DNA from: Mesodorylaimus sp. YZB2_4
Lineage: Eukaryota; Nematoda; Enoplea; Dorylaimida; Dorylaimidae
DNA: 64,000 nucleotides
Direction of reading: 5' to 3'
Assembly (NCBI GenBank): GCA_030248295.1
Contig: JASANH010001609.1
Span: 1 to 64,000, forward strand
Made by a program: the position numbers and the translations under genes. Of the stretch, positions 33,707 through 46,440 are shown piece by piece. The notes under the pieces were generated by a model. That model had not been told where the DNA came from. It saw only the letters and a list, made by a program, of their open reading frames with translations, and searched no databases. Within the stretch, counting starts at the first letter, position 1. Every line of letters starts with the position of its first letter.

Positions 33707-36160
33707 CTAGCCTGAACGACTGAAGGATTGATAACTATTACGACTCCTATCATCTTCGTCCTCGCCCGTTTCTTCCAACAAGGAGGCCAGTTCGGGATGT
33801 CGTCCGTTGGCATCCTTTCCGTGATGCGGTGCCAATCCGAAACTCATACTGGCGCTGGCCTTACGCTTTCGGAATTCTTTCACAATCTCGGCGATGGTTT
33901 TGTTTTTGGTTTCTGGCAAAAACATGGCCATACCCACAATCGACATGGATAAGACGACAATGAATGGAAGAAAACTGAACTCGACACCAACAGCGCGTTG
34001 AAACGGGTAATAGCCCATGGAAACGACGAGGGCCCAGAACCATGCCACGAATGTCCTGAAATACAATAACCTAGCACATATTTTGCCTGACTAAGGTATC
34101 GCACGACAAACTATTCTGTGTCTGGCCTTGGCAGGATAGCCCAGAAGCAACAGGAAGAACCTTAACTTACCCAACAGCCACACCAAACGACCTGTATTCT
34201 TGCTCGTATAATTCCGTAGTGATGATCCAGGGGACTGATGACCCCACTCCGTACACGCACATATAAGCAACCAAAGCACCGATGCTTCCATACGAGGCCC
34301 AGTAGAGGTCGTATCTGCTACGCAAAGTGATGAAAATAGTCAAAATGATCAAGAATGCGAGACAGCTGGATAATTGAAAGAGAGATAATTTACGACGACC
34401 AAGCTTCTCAATGAAATATGGAGACGGTAATGTGAAGACGAAGTAGCAAATGCCGATGGCCAATGTACTGATCTCGGCTACTTGTTGCGACAGTTCTGCC
34501 TGAAATAGAACAGGCATTCTTAGGTGGTCATACTGTTGTGGTAGCCTTTCCAGGCGAGCAGGACAAGTATACAGAAGGATGATAAAGCTTGATCTGCCTG
34601 GCCTCGTCTGGCCATGGTTTTTAAAATGTCTTAAAAAGCCGACGCGACAGGGTCATGCCGTTCCAGTGAATCTAGACAAGACAGTCAAAACTGGTTGGCT
34701 TGTTTTGCATTATCTACAGTTCAGTGCGGTGTGGTGCTGTAGATACTGAAGGTGAATGATAAACGAGGTGTCAACAACATCGATCAGGTGCCTCAGAGCG
34801 TGATACGCAATACAGACTAGTCAAACAGGCTGTCCCAATGGCCTAAAATGGTGCTTGTCTTACTGTAGGTGCATGTATATGTCTCCACTGTTTTGTCTTG
34901 TGGGCGATGAGTGAAATATGAATAAATGAAATTAAGGATTTGGTACCTACAGGTATCATAAAACCAGTTGAGGCAGGAGGCGGAGGCGGGCTTTATAAGG
35001 CTGTAATACGTCTCGGCTCGCATTACTGGAAGGAGTGATTGGTGGAGCTTTCACACCATTCAAAAAAACCAAAGTCAGCCAGCAAAGTCTTCCGACTGGG
35101 CACGGCTCCGTGCGGGGCTTCGTCATTCCGTCATTGTTCAAACGTCTCACTAATTGTAAGAGCCGAGCATTGGGGGCCAGAGGTATAATTTGCCTACTTG
35201 CCTAATTTCTGCAGAGATCTATCCCACCTGTACCATTTTCAAGCAGTCCTACCTTAGATAAAATGACCTTACCTGCACAAAAATGTTTGTCGAATATGAA
35301 AATACGGCAGCACAACCCGTGAATTGTTGAGCGGTCATCACGACGATGGAAATCATCAGCGGGGTTCTCAATTCTCGTTTGTGAAAGAAGTCGCTCCAGT
35401 GATTATTATCTGACGGACTCGATTGGACAGCCGCTTCCACGATCAAGCCATCGAACATGGAATGATACTGGTCCTCGGACACTGTATAGAACTTGACAGC
35501 CTTCTTGGCACCTTCTCGATTGTGCTTGGTCATCAATAAATATCTGGGACTCTCTTCCGTAAATGGCAATACCAAAAGTAGCGCTGCTGCCGGAATGGCG
35601 GGGAAAGCGAATGCCAATGGCCACAACGATTCCGAACCAAGTACCTGCGGCAACGTGATCAAGAGTGCGAACCAATCAGCAAATGCAACCACGATCTGAT
35701 GCGCTGTCCCCGCTGCTCCACGTCTTTCGACTGGTGCTATCTCGGTCAGGAACAAAGGTACCATACCAGTGGCTACTCCGTTACTGAAGCCTAACAATAG
35801 CCGTCCAATAATAAACATTTCGGGAGACCCGACGGCTTTACAAGACGCTTCCAAGCCTCCTCCAACCAACGTGACAAATCCATTAATGATCAGAGATCGT
35901 TTACGACCACAATTCTCGGCCAACACACGAGTCAACAGACTGCCGATAATGGCACCGATACAAGCACATCCAACAGTGAACGACCAAAGGAATGTGAGAG
36001 TCGCTTGGCTAACAGGACTGCCATACCTCGTCGCATAGGTCTCATTCATCCATCCTTCCACTATTCGTTGGGGAGTGTTGATCGCGCCAAAGCTATAGAA
36101 TTGGAACGAAGCACCAGCCGTCACTACGGCGATTGTAATGATCAGTCTCCAATTGTACAT
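33707..36160 (-). CDS. Facilitative sugar transporter (SLC2/GLUT family)
   Basis: Three exons on the minus strand (36160-35273, 34499-34171, 34055-33707) encode 521 residues. It is a major-facilitator carrier with twelve helices that moves hexoses across the plasma membrane. Visible motifs are MYNWRLIITIAVVTAG in TM1, NCGRKRSLIINGF in loop 2, a GRLLLGFSNGVATGMVPLFL block in TM4, APVERRGAAG, PFTEESPRYLL at the end of TM6, TAQQFTGCAAVFSYST in TM7 (the QQxxG glucose signature followed by STNIF), EKLGRRKLSLF, and the C-terminal PETKNK. The start chosen is the ATG at 36160. The frame is open further upstream without an ATG, with a good acceptor (CACTGTTTCAG) near 36206, so a 5' UTR or coding exon may precede. 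Intron 1 is 773 bp and shows nothing recognisable. Confidence 0.92.
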
Positions 36161-38266
36161 TGCTGCGGAATTATGCCCACCAAAACCAGTCCTGTGGCCA
36201 GTTAGCTGAAACAGTGAATGCTGCACAGGAGGCACACCGTGCCGACTGAAATGAAAAGGTACTCCTTTGCACAAGAACCACAGAAAGACAGATACCCACA
36301 GCCATAGAGGGGAAAGGAAGTTAGGTACAGATAAAGGCAATAAGAGAGGGCCTAATTATTCCCAAACAGGAAGTAAGACCATAGAGGACACCCATTGTAT
36401 TCAAGGGGCCGTCTTACTTCGTCTCTCAATGATGTACCTTGAACCGATTAGAAATGTACGGCGTCTGGGCCGGGGCGTGCCTAACTGCAGACACAGGCAC
36501 ACGCATACAGTCGCACTAGAGCCCGCTTTTGTTTCTGTTGACATTGGATAGGCTTACGCATATGCGACAGATAGGGACCCTTATCGTAAAGCATTTTGTG
36601 GGATCATCGTCACGGATAGGATGAGCAGTAGAGTGTCTGCAGATCATTATTTGAAAAATGGATAATGATGCTTGAGGCAACGTTCAATGAGGCAAATAGC
36701 AAACAACGGAATCAAACAAAACTAAAGTTTGTGCTATAGGGTAAAAGTACAGTATTATAAAGGGGTTTCTATGGGCGGAAACATGTCAAGCATGACCAGA
36801 GATAGCGCTGCTTGATATGGCGGGGCCATGGATTTAAAGGGCCCCAGCCCCGAGGATGGAAGTAGGGGGAAGGCTAAAATGCTGGCCTGTATGTCCCTCT
36901 ACGAAATCATTTTTATTAGGCACCAATACGGCCGAGACTGATAGTGATTTTGCTAGTGATAGCAATAAAAATGATAAGGAGGGGCAGAACTGAGGTACTG
37001 AGGTGGTTTCGCACTCCTGACGCATCCGGGTGCGACAATATGGTAGGGTGACAATAGATCTATGGTATGCGGATATCTAGTTTTCTCTCACGCGCTCTGC
37101 CTGCCACTGTCGTGAGGGCGTGGTGTGTTGCTTTTGGGAGTAGACTGAAACAGACGCCCCAAAACTTTGTTCCCGTTGTCTACTGTCGCTCCAGTGGTTA
37201 GTCAAGCAAAAGCGGAAGTCGTCTTCACTGCGAAGAAATCAACAACACTTATATTTAAAATAAAGGGGAATCAAGTGAGGGCTATAGGATTTTAAAGGGG
37301 TCTGACCGGAGGGTTACAAGTAGAGGGGAGTACAAGTTATACCTTCACGTATGTACGTACCGGTATTAACTAGTTTGAGCAATAGCAGCTGCAGTGGCAG
37401 CAAACACTCTGCACACTCTTGCACCCCACAAAATTTTGCAGATATGTGATGATTTGTTTTGTTAGCAGCGCCTGATAGCGGCAAGCGTGCATACAGGATT
37501 TCTGGTACATGCAGCCCAATCTCGGCTGACAAGCGGCATGTGAAAACGTGACTGTTTCGGTTGAACATATAAGACAGTAAACAGTAGAGTTATTTGGAGA
37601 TGTCGAATACTTTTTTGACCGACTGAACCGCCGTCTGCACTTTTTTACTGATCGCGAGGGCCGAAAGGGGGTATGAGGGTAATTTGTCTACCTCCGTGTC
37701 AGGTCTTCACTCCTTGTGTGCAGGAATGGTCTGTGATTATCACAACTCATACTGTGCAATTTTTCAAAAAGACTCACCGTTGATATAAGTAGATTAGAAC
37801 CTGTTTTAGTCGTCTGCTAGAGTGCGGTAACCTTCGATGGTGTAAGGGTTGACAAGGCTTGACCAACGCTACGGTAGTGTAAAGATTGCTTCTGTATTCG
37901 GGTTGTGTGTCTGTGGTCTGCGCCTTTGGTCGCCAGGCAGTTGTCTCGTGAACATGGACAGTGAAGATATCGTTCTGAATTTAGCGTCTACGACAGGAAG
38001 CGAGAAACAATGTGAGGATTTCGGCAGGTTCAAATGTAAGTTCTGATACATACGTCTTTCCTGTGCTGTGGGTTCTGAAACACCCTACTTATGTGCAACA
38101 TATATACCGTACTGGCACACATCAGGAGTGTGTGCTGGTCTACCCACACTCGGTACTGTGAACTTTCATGTTACAGTACGGGGTTCTGCGGGTTCGATTT
38201 CTAGCGAAGTCCTACAGTCCTCTTCGATAGAGCTGTGCGTTTCAAATTTGTCCAATTAGCTGACTG
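36161..38266. other. No gene recognised; putative 5' region of the helicase gene
   Basis: About 2 kb without domain matches. The possible first exon 37954-38035 (MDSEDIVLNLASTTG) has a strong donor but does not join in phase with the next exon unless a weak donor six or seven bases earlier is used. Confidence 0.4.
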
Positions 38267-41200
38267 ATGACAAATAGGTACTTCCGACTGGCCGTGAGTG
38301 AATTGACGAACGAGGGTAATGTGCCTGTCGCGTCAGGCACGCAATTAGGCCTTAATTCCCAAAAAAGGGCTTTCAATAAAAGTGCATATTTTTCGCTTCT
38401 AGCAAAAAAGAAACTTCTCCAGAAACCGGGACTTCGCGTCGCCAAGGCAAAGAAGCTGAAACTCCCTGCTAGACCAGTTGAATCTCCAGCGAAACTAAAA
38501 CTTTCTGCAAATGTGACACGCAAAATTCCAGCAGAAACTAAACAGAAGCTTGTTCGAAAACAAAAGCCAGTCAAAATCGTTGGGGATCATCCGAAGCCAT
38601 CATCTTCAAGAGCAGATGCCGTAATTAAACCGCCAAAAAGCGTACGTATCGGAGATGCGGCAACCAAGTCCAATGGAACAAGTACCGATATTGATAAGGA
38701 GCGTGCAGAAAATCGAAAGTTCAAGACTGGCTCAGGCATATCAAGCTCAAGTGGAAAAGTCAAAAAGGTGAAACTGGGACCCGAGAAAACGAACAAGATT
38801 GAAAAAGGAGTATCAAAAGAGAAGAGAACGTTGCTTGAGTCGAAGAAATCAGCAAAAGACGAAGTGTTCACTGGGGACTCATTCTCGTCGATTCCTGAGC
38901 TGAATCGGAAGCTGGTTAGTTTCTGTAGTTTAATTTTTTCGAACTCCTTTTCCGAATGATAAAAGTGTGTCAACTTATTTTTCAGGTGGATCGATTGGAA
39001 CGAGACGACGGATTCGGTTTCGCTCGCATGACCGCTGTGCAGAAGTTGACTATTCCGAAATTATTATCTGGAAGCGATTGTTTTGTAAAATCTCAAACAG
39101 GATCCGGTTTGTAGAGAGAGATTGTAGAGAAATTTTTCGTACCTTAGTTAGTCATCGTTTTCAGGAAAAACGTTAGCTTACGCCGTGCCGTGTGTGCAAA
39201 AGCTGAGCGAAATGGAACCTCGAATAAAGCGACGAGATGGCCCTTATGCTATTGTGCTTACACCAACAAGAGAAGTAAGCTGCGTCATTTTTATCACGAC
39301 ACGAGATAAACCTAGTGTCTTGCTAAGTTCATCTCAGGGTTAGTGTTGATGTTTTGCCTCATCTCGAAACGCATTTGAGCGCGATCAAGGGTGAAGGGTC
39401 GTGGGGATTCAGCGGAGATCTTGCCTTCATCAGTGATTGCAATATGAGCTCGTGGCCTTGGCGCCTGCCGCTCTCTTTGGATGAGCGCTTACAAGGGAGC
39501 GTCGTGAGGTGGCAATGCGGACTTTCTATTAGGGGATGATCGCAAAATGTTCCTTGGTTGATTAGAGCGATTAAACCTTGCGTGCTAACACACAGGTGTC
39601 TTTCATCTGTTAAACGAACAAGTGCCGACTATCTGTCGTCATGGAGGTCCGCCTAATATTCAGTTCTTATGTTATACGGTCGCCGCCACCTGGCCAGTAG
39701 TCGCCAAGATTTTCCAAGAATGTGCTCTCCGGTACCAAAATACGTTTTGCGAGCATTCGCAGTTCAAGTCCGGACTGCCACCTCACGACGTTCGCTGTTA
39801 GCTGTGAGTGTTCGACTTGGGGCTCGGGAAAACTACTTCATGTAGTCCCCATCCTCCACCCTCGAGTGCACATACTGCGTTTGGGATGTGGTAAAACATG
39901 AGCACAGCCATATGTCTATGAGCAGAGGCTTAGCTACATGTCATGTCATCTCATACTTTATACAGTTGGCGATTCAAACATACGAAGTATTTGAGAAACT
40001 ATTGAAAGCCTTTATATGGATTGTCCCTGGCTACATCGCTGGAGGCGAGAAACGAAAATCAGAGAAAGCCAGGTACAGTATTTCATACTTTGAAATATGC
40101 CGTGTTTTTTGAACAGTCTCTTCCATTTTAGGCTGCGTAAGGGCATTAATATTCTTGTTTGCACACCTGGACGGCTGACCGATCACCTAAGACAGACGTC
40201 ATGCTTGTCACTGGAACGAGTACGATGGATGATATACGATGAAGCTGACAGGTTGGTTTCATTAGTTCTTGAGGAGCAAAGGACACCGTGCTTACTCAAA
40301 ACTCCCTCGAATGTGCCCCCCCCCCCGCTCTAGACGGAAATCAATATTTTATGTGCCCAGGACAGACTTTTGAGTGAATATGGTAGATAGATCTGCGTCG
40401 AGGGCGTGAGAGAAAATGTGCTTTATTTCAGGCTTCTTGACGGTGGCTTCGAACAGGACATACGATCGGTTATTGAGCGGTTACGCCAATCGAGTCAACC
40501 TACTTGCCAGTCTGTGTTGCTGTCAGCAACGCTCAACAAAAGTAAGGAACTTGGCTTATCCGGGCCTTTTTTCAAAGCTTACAGTATTTAAATTTAGGCG
40601 TGTCGCAGCTAGCTGATCTGGCTTTGACGGATCCTGTCTTTTTGTCACCAACGGCGAGAGATCATGGAACGGAAGTTGCATCAAAACGGTTTGAGGTTGA
40701 TGAAGAGTTCGTTCTTCCTTCCTCGCTCAAGCAATCGTACGTTGTCACACCTGCTAAACAACGATTGCTGACTTTGATCGCATTGGTCTTCTCAAAATTC
40801 AAGGTACTGAGATAACTATTAGCTTGCTAAGTTCTAAAAACGTTTCTCTTTTTAGGTGGCTGACAAGGATCCTTGCAAGAAAATGTTGGTTTTCCTTGCC
40901 ACGCAAGACGCTGTCGATTTTCATTATTACTTGCTGGACCATATCATCAACGGTCGAGCCAACAACCGTGACGAAGAAGTTGATCGAAGACGGAAGAAAC
41001 ATCGATTTGACAGCCAATCGGAGGACGAGGATGGACTCAGTTTCAGTGTCGAGATGTATCGATTGCATGGAAATATGTCTCAGCAGGTACTTTTTCGGAT
41101 ATGCCGTGGTTAGGAGAGTACGGCACTATAATCTCTTTGTTTCAGGAGCGCACGGCAGTTTACAAGGAATTCTCTGCTTCGAGCAAGGCGTTGCTTTTAG

Positions 41201-42813
41201 CCACGGTAAGGACAGCTAGCACGCTGCAATGCAGTCTTTGGTTGGGTGTGCACACTTAAGGCCGAAAAATTTAAAGTGTGGTCCAGGCGCGGGTTGAAAA
41301 ATGGGCATTCTTGGCGTAATGGGTAAAACATCTGCTTTAAATGCAGGCGAGCATCGGACTCGATTCTCACCTGTGTAAACGAGCTTGTATTCTTTGTTCC
41401 CATCCCACTCTGGATAGCCGCGTTTGTTACTCAAAGGCGAGCAAGGTGGCGGAACGGAGACTCACCAGACTAGTCAGCTCCCATGCCAGTACTTTGGTTG
41501 GAGAACTTGGGCCACACGTGCTTTTTCTGAGCAGGCCCCAATAGACATGAGCGCATTAAGTGGGTAACCGTACCGAATATCTTTGCCTTTTCAGGACGTG
41601 GCTGCTCGTGGTCTGCACATCCCTCAACTCGATTGCATCGTTCAGTACAACACGCCTGGTGTCGCGGCAGAATATGTACACCGAGTTGGCCGCACAGCTC
41701 GTATGGGTCGTACTGGTCAAGCAGTGCTTTTCTTGCTGCCATCAGAGGTCACCTATTTGGACGTTTTGCAAGAATATAAGATCCAGTGAGTATGGTCAAG
41801 CCCTCCCTCAACATTTTTGGTATCTATTCCTTTTCAGCATGCATGAAACACGGCAGAGCGAGTTCATGGATAGTTTGGCTAAGGAGGTCTCTTTACTAAG
41901 ACTACATACTGTAGTTCTTACCAAATTTAACATTTTCTTGAAAATATTTGATTTAGGCTGGCGTGCAGCATCTGCCGGAAGCTCTTCATGAATTCCAACG
42001 ATTATGCGAAGAGTTCGTCTACTCGAGGGAGGACGTGTACGAAATGGCTACTAAAGGTGAGTGTTCTTGGCGAGGGAGAGGTTGCTTGAGCCCAGCATAG
42101 AGCCAAACCAGCCCGAGCCAAAATGAAGGATTTTACCTTTAAAAATTCGAGATGCCCGCATAGAATTTTTCATCACAAAACATCAGCCATATAAAATGAT
42201 CGATCATAAAATCCCATGATTTTATCATAGCTCGTTTTAAAAAAAAAGCGAGTCTGGTCGGCCAACGCTGGGCTTGAGAGAAAAGACAGTCCACGAGGTT
42301 CTTGGAGGCGCTGGAGCTACACTGATGCTGTTCGGTGGGGCGGGAGGTGATTGGTTGGTTGGTTGCTCCTTCTACAACGCCCAAACGGCACCGGACATCC
42401 CGCGGGGCCAGTTCAGTAGTTCAGTACCTCATTGCCATAGCACATCGAATGCACCTAACGATAAGCCTGTTTCAGCGTTTGTTTCTTTCGTTCGGGCATA
42501 CACGACTTACCCGAGCCAACTGAAACCCATTTTCAATGTTCGATCCTTGCACCTCGGCCATTTGGCAAAATGTTTTGCACTAAGGGAGACCCCGAAGGAA
42601 CTCGCATCATTTCGTCCTGGAGAAAAGAAATTTCTCCGATCAGACAACGGACCAACACGATTTCGCAGTAATTCCAGAAGAACGGGCTCGTTCGAGTCGA
42701 CGAGACGATCGAGCCAAGGCAGGCACAAGGACAGGAAATCACAAGGTGATAGGAAAAGACCCGCCGACATGTCAGAATACGGGAGTGGCTTCGACTCAAT
42801 ATCATTTTCATAA
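38267..42813 (+). CDS. DDX31: DEAD-box RNA helicase, DDX31/Dbp7 type
   Basis: Thirteen exons join in phase to 796 residues: 38267-38914, 38986-39106, 39165-39274, 39966-40072, 40132-40251, 40432-40541, 40598-40803, 40856-41086, 41146-41205, 41595-41785, 41838-41886, 41957-42056, 42476-42813. Family members act in the nucleolus in large-subunit ribosome assembly. A Lys-rich N-terminal 210 residues is followed by the helicase core: Q-motif region [13 protein letters not shown], Walker A SQTGSGKT (about 252-259), PTRELA, the DDX31-type block [50 protein letters not shown], then [21 protein letters not shown] and [12 protein letters not shown]. The tail carries the family DUF4217-like region ([13 protein letters not shown] ... 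[25 protein letters not shown]) and an Arg/Ser-rich end. The start is uncertain: an exon at 37954 could add residues. The 691-bp intron 39275-39965 holds nothing recognisable. Confidence 0.93.
41303..41385 (+). repeat. tRNA-like fragment in a helicase intron (possible SINE head)
   Basis: Within the 41206-41594 intron, TTGGCGTAATGG resembles a polymerase III A box. It is followed by a stem CTGC-TTTAAAT-GCAG, like an anticodon arm, and by GGACTCGATTC, a near match to the B box. The T-stem does not pair well, so this is not a functional tRNA gene. It may be a degraded SINE unrelated in sequence to the one at 12043. Confidence 0.3.
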
Positions 42814-43009
42814 GGCTCTCATTTGCAGTCACGAATTTGTTGTTGAAGAAATAAATTTAGAAGCAAAGCTTTTCCGACATAATTCATTACGTTCGTCACG
42901 AAATCGAATTCATTCGAACAACAAATACACCTCGAAAATCGATATCACTCGCTGCAATCATTGTCAAGTCTAACTCAATTCATAAACTTTCCCCCACTAA
43001 CATACGACA

Positions 43010-44723
43010 ACTAAATTTCATAAAATCTGGCACCTTGCCTGGGTACTTGCCGTCATTAATATTCGTCCAGTTTGTTTCCGTCTGGAACATCGAAAACACT
43101 AGAATGAACGACAAGCGGGAAAATCAGGGAAACTTACTCAGCCATTCTGGCGGGTAAGGACCCAAATCCGCTACCAACGGTGGCTGTCTGATGGCCTTGA
43201 TATTGCAGAATGGTCGACGGCCTGGTTTCGTTCGGCAGCTCCTCGCCAGATTTTCCCATTCCGTGTTCCGCCCTCGCCATGGTCAAAGCACTGCTCCCAT
43301 AGCCAGCCATGTCCTGCAACAAACAATTGACCAGGGCGAGTAAAGACCGGCAAGGATCTACTCACCTCCAAATGCGGCTGAACCCGCGCAAAAGTGCCAC
43401 CAGGAAAACACGTGAAAATGCGTCATCTTACGAATCAGGCTTGCGAGAAATCAAGTTCAGAGGAACGCGCAACAATCGCTCATCGAGCAGAATTTCGAGC
43501 GATTCGTGCAACATTTTCATCAAATTGAAACTAGAGATGGGATTTAAAGCGGACAGGAACGAGGGTTTGTTTACACTTACTAGAAGCGGAATGAGGCGGC
43601 CAAGGCGCAGCGAAGACTCTCGACAGAATCGTGGAAAAAGCATCGAATTCCTCGATCAAAATTGTGCTTATCTCGCTGCAGATATCCTCGAACGAAAGAG
43701 TCAATTTCCGATGGCAAACAAGCGCGCACTTTGTCCACTAATATCTTCGCCAAGTGCTCGGCCGGTTTGATACTGATATGGTACGGCATGTCTGAAATAT
43801 GGGCGAAAAGAGAGCTCTCAGAAATACAAAAAGCCTTGATTTACTTACTGTGAGCTCTCTCGATCAGGTAGTTCAGGCATCCATTTGTTTCGGCCAACGT
43901 CGATTCCTTCGAACGAGGCAACGCGTTCGTCGAGTCCATGCTCCCGACGCCGAAGATGAAGCCTGGAGTCGGTGCCGTCATCGAGTTCAATGCACTCAGA
44001 ATTTGCCCGAAATCGTTGTTAAAGCGGGCGAACGTCCGTCCGGCCACGGGTAGCATGTGGGTCGCGGCACTGTGGGCCTTGGCTTCCGCGTGAGTCCCGG
44101 CAATGGTGCTAAAAGTTGTAAGATAAAAGGGCAAAGTAGAAAAATTAACGCTTACCCGGAGAAATAAAATTGTGATATACGCCCTGAATGCCATCGGCCA
44201 ATGTGAAGGCCACTGCCCTCATCTCGCACGGATAATATTTTCCCAAGGCGTATTCGAAATTAATCAACGTAAATTTGTGAGCTAAAATCAAATAAAGTCG
44301 ACCTCGCATAATTGCAACAAGTCCCCATTCCCCGATTTCTAAGCTACAGTATGTTTTACGTGTATTTCAACCTCGGATAATGCAACTTTCCCTTAATTGC
44401 AACTCATTTTGGCCGGATCAGCTGCAATCATCAGAGGCCGGCTGTATATTCACGGAGCCTCTGCAAAAGCAAAGATGCTAGTAACATGCACGCAATCACG
44501 TCCAAGGTGAGAATTAGGCGCCTACTTACAGCGAAGATCGTCGACAGACATGTCCGAGTAAAAGTCCATCGAAAAACGAGGCCTTTGAAGAGCCGAAACC
44601 AACGATTGCACCCGAGTCATCCGATCCATCTGGACCTCGAAATATTCGGAAAAAAGACCCGAAAACAGAAAACGTGCGACAAACTCGCATGTCGGCCATT
44701 CAAATGGAGTGTAAAGTTGCAAA
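43010..44723 (-). CDS. Maelstrom-domain protein (MAEL-like), model incomplete
   Basis: Minus-strand exons 44723-44530, 44281-44156, 44108-43849, 43791-43581 and 43530-43428/43432 encode most of a Maelstrom domain, an RNase-H-like fold used in piRNA-guided silencing. Key segments are SHKFTLINFEYALGKYYPCEM, AFTLADGIQGVYHNFISPG, GTHAEAKAHSAATHMLPVAG and MPYHISIKPAEHLAKILVDK. They follow the family order 'F-INFN / P-E-x-A-x-x-F-S-x-x-x-G / Y-H-x-F-I-x-PG / A-x-x-HS-x-x-TH-x-LP'. The Glu and His of the conserved ECHC zinc tetrad are visible. No HMG box was found upstream, and the true start is unclear. Joining exon 2 to 3 needs one extra base, and possible further exons (PHLE at about 43370, DMAGYGSSALTMARAEHG at 43134-43309, and a short tail to about 43020) also join only with a one-base shift. 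Either the gene is decaying, the assembly has indels, or my junctions are wrong. C. elegans has no Maelstrom gene. Confidence 0.66.
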
Positions 44724-45099
44724 CTAGCCTTGCAACTATCTACTTGCGTAACTTGAATTTTTTTGGCGCGAAATTCAAATGCTAGAGACCTGCTGATTAA
44801 CTTACACTGGGCAGCAATCAGAACGTAACAACGGACGTTAATTTAGGATACTGTAGACAACGCACAGATATGATCAGAGGCATGATATTTGTGCTTGGCA
44901 CCCCACGATGTCACTGACGATGATGTGGTAATAACATGCCAATCGTCCATGATCACTCCAATAAAATGATACTCAGGTGCAGTGCGTCTTGCTGCACGCC
45001 GAAGTCACGAAACATTTGTTATCCGTCCCCTGAGTGATCCACTGCCGTTCAGGGGCATCCCCATATTAGACAGGCCGAGAGGTCGGGGTATATCCAAAT
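44724..45099. other. No gene recognised
   Basis: An HMG-box exon for the Maelstrom-like gene would be expected upstream here. I looked for one and did not see it. Confidence 0.35.
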
Positions 45100-45880
45100 A
45101 AACATATCGCCTCAGTTGCAAACATGGTTTTGCAATGTACCCAGAGGTGTATATGGGCAGCAAGGGTGGCCTATGAGGAAGACAATGAGCTGATTGACAT
45201 GTGGGATTCGCTGGTGACCCGACTAAAAGGACTAACAAAACGAGCTAGGTGTATTTTGACACCGCAGGGTTTTCATGAGCAGTTTGTAAAGTTGTCTTTT
45301 ATCGAGGTTTTGTATGCGATTCCAGGAGGATAAAGTATAAGGGCTGAATTTAATTTAAAAAAAAAAAAAAAAAAATTGAAATAGAAAATAAAAAATAAAA
45401 AAATAGAAAAAAATTGAAATAAAAAATAAAAAAATGAAAAAAATTGAAAAAAAAAAAAAAAAAAAAAATTGCAATAAAAAAATAAAAAATAAAAAAAAAA
45501 TTTTGAAATGGAAAAAAAAAACAAAAAAACAAAAAACTTTGGTTAAAAGGGTGTCTTTTGTAGACTTCACAAGTATGCAGGGACAAGCATATCCTACTTT
45601 CCCTTTTTCATATGAGTCAATTAGAAGTCGTATAGCATATTGATTTGTGGGTACTTTTCTTTTGTCCTTTGTCTCTTGTTAGCATTTGAGGATAGGTCTT
45701 CCAGTGCCAGCGGAAAACCCACACCAGGGCATCATGACTTTTGGAGAATGGGGTGGGTAGAAGGAGAAGGCGTGATAATATGATAAAATGTGAATAAGGC
45801 TATGATGCTTTAGGTTTTTTGTGGAACTTATATTTTGCTTTATGTCTAATAAACATTTAAAAAAAAAAAAAAAAAAAAAA
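45100..45880 (+). mobile_element. Retrotransposed insertion with poly(A) tail and target-site duplication
   Basis: The segment ends with AATAAA (45849) and a tail of about 23 A (45858-45880). It is bounded by TATCCAAAT at 45091-45099 and again at 45881-45889, a target-site duplication of at least 9 bp. It contains a 70-codon frame (45124-45333) of unknown origin and a long internal A-rich tract (45358-45536). It is either a processed pseudogene or a 5'-truncated LINE/SINE. Poly-Phe and poly-Lys frames across the A-rich tract are not genes. Confidence 0.72.
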
Positions 45881-46204
45881 TATCCAAATGATAAGGACAG
45901 ACGGCCACGTGTACAGTACCGTACCTCGCATCTCCGCCCTCTCTCTGGTGGCCGTGTCATGTTTGCCCTTGGCATGTTACATTCAGAGAACGCGATTCTG
46001 GGTCATCGCAGATAAATGGGTTTATCAAAGAATTAGAAGGGGACTCACAAATTTGCATGAGTCGGCATAACCCTTCTCCAGTAGACAAAGGCTTTTGGGG
46101 AAATTGAGGTCTCTCAGTAAAAATGCAGGATGCCCAGCCTCAGTGCACCTGACCAGCTGGTTTCTTCACGTTAATAGGAGACCTGAAAGGAGAAAAACCA
46201 GTCG

Positions 46205-46440
46205 GTGTGGTCCAGCGACCTCTCGGACGGTCTCATCAGCAGATTTCCAGTCAGTATTACTCGAGGTTGTGGTTCGAAGCGGTTGCTATCTTGTCTCTCG
46301 ACTGCGATCAAACGCGACAGCGAGCGAGCCCGTCCTGCACCAGTTCTTGTCCTCCTTGTCGCACTCGAGCTGGGGCTTTCCGATCGTGGTCATCGTCTCC
46401 TTGCTCGCCCTGATCGTCGTTCTGGTCAAGGGCGAGCGGA
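46205..46440 (+). other. GC-rich coding-like segment with a hydrophobic stretch
   Basis: One frame reads SHSSWGFPIVVIVSLLALIV followed by a basic VKGERTTRR, like a single membrane helix. Another frame reads QYYSRLWFEAVAILSLDC. It runs directly into the LINE remnant, so it may be an upstream part of that element or an unrelated exon. Not recognised. Confidence 0.2.

Noticed and set aside
37954..38035. First exon of the DDX31-like gene with the strong GTAAGT donor
   Set aside because: Joining it to 38267 with that donor gives a stop; only a weak upstream donor keeps frame, so the ATG at 38267 was used and the exon left as an alternative.
41311..41385. Functional tRNA gene
   Set aside because: The acceptor and T stems do not pair; only box-like motifs and an anticodon-like stem are present.
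45273..45643. Poly-Phe and poly-Lys frames
   Set aside because: They are translations of the A-rich tract in the retro-insertion.
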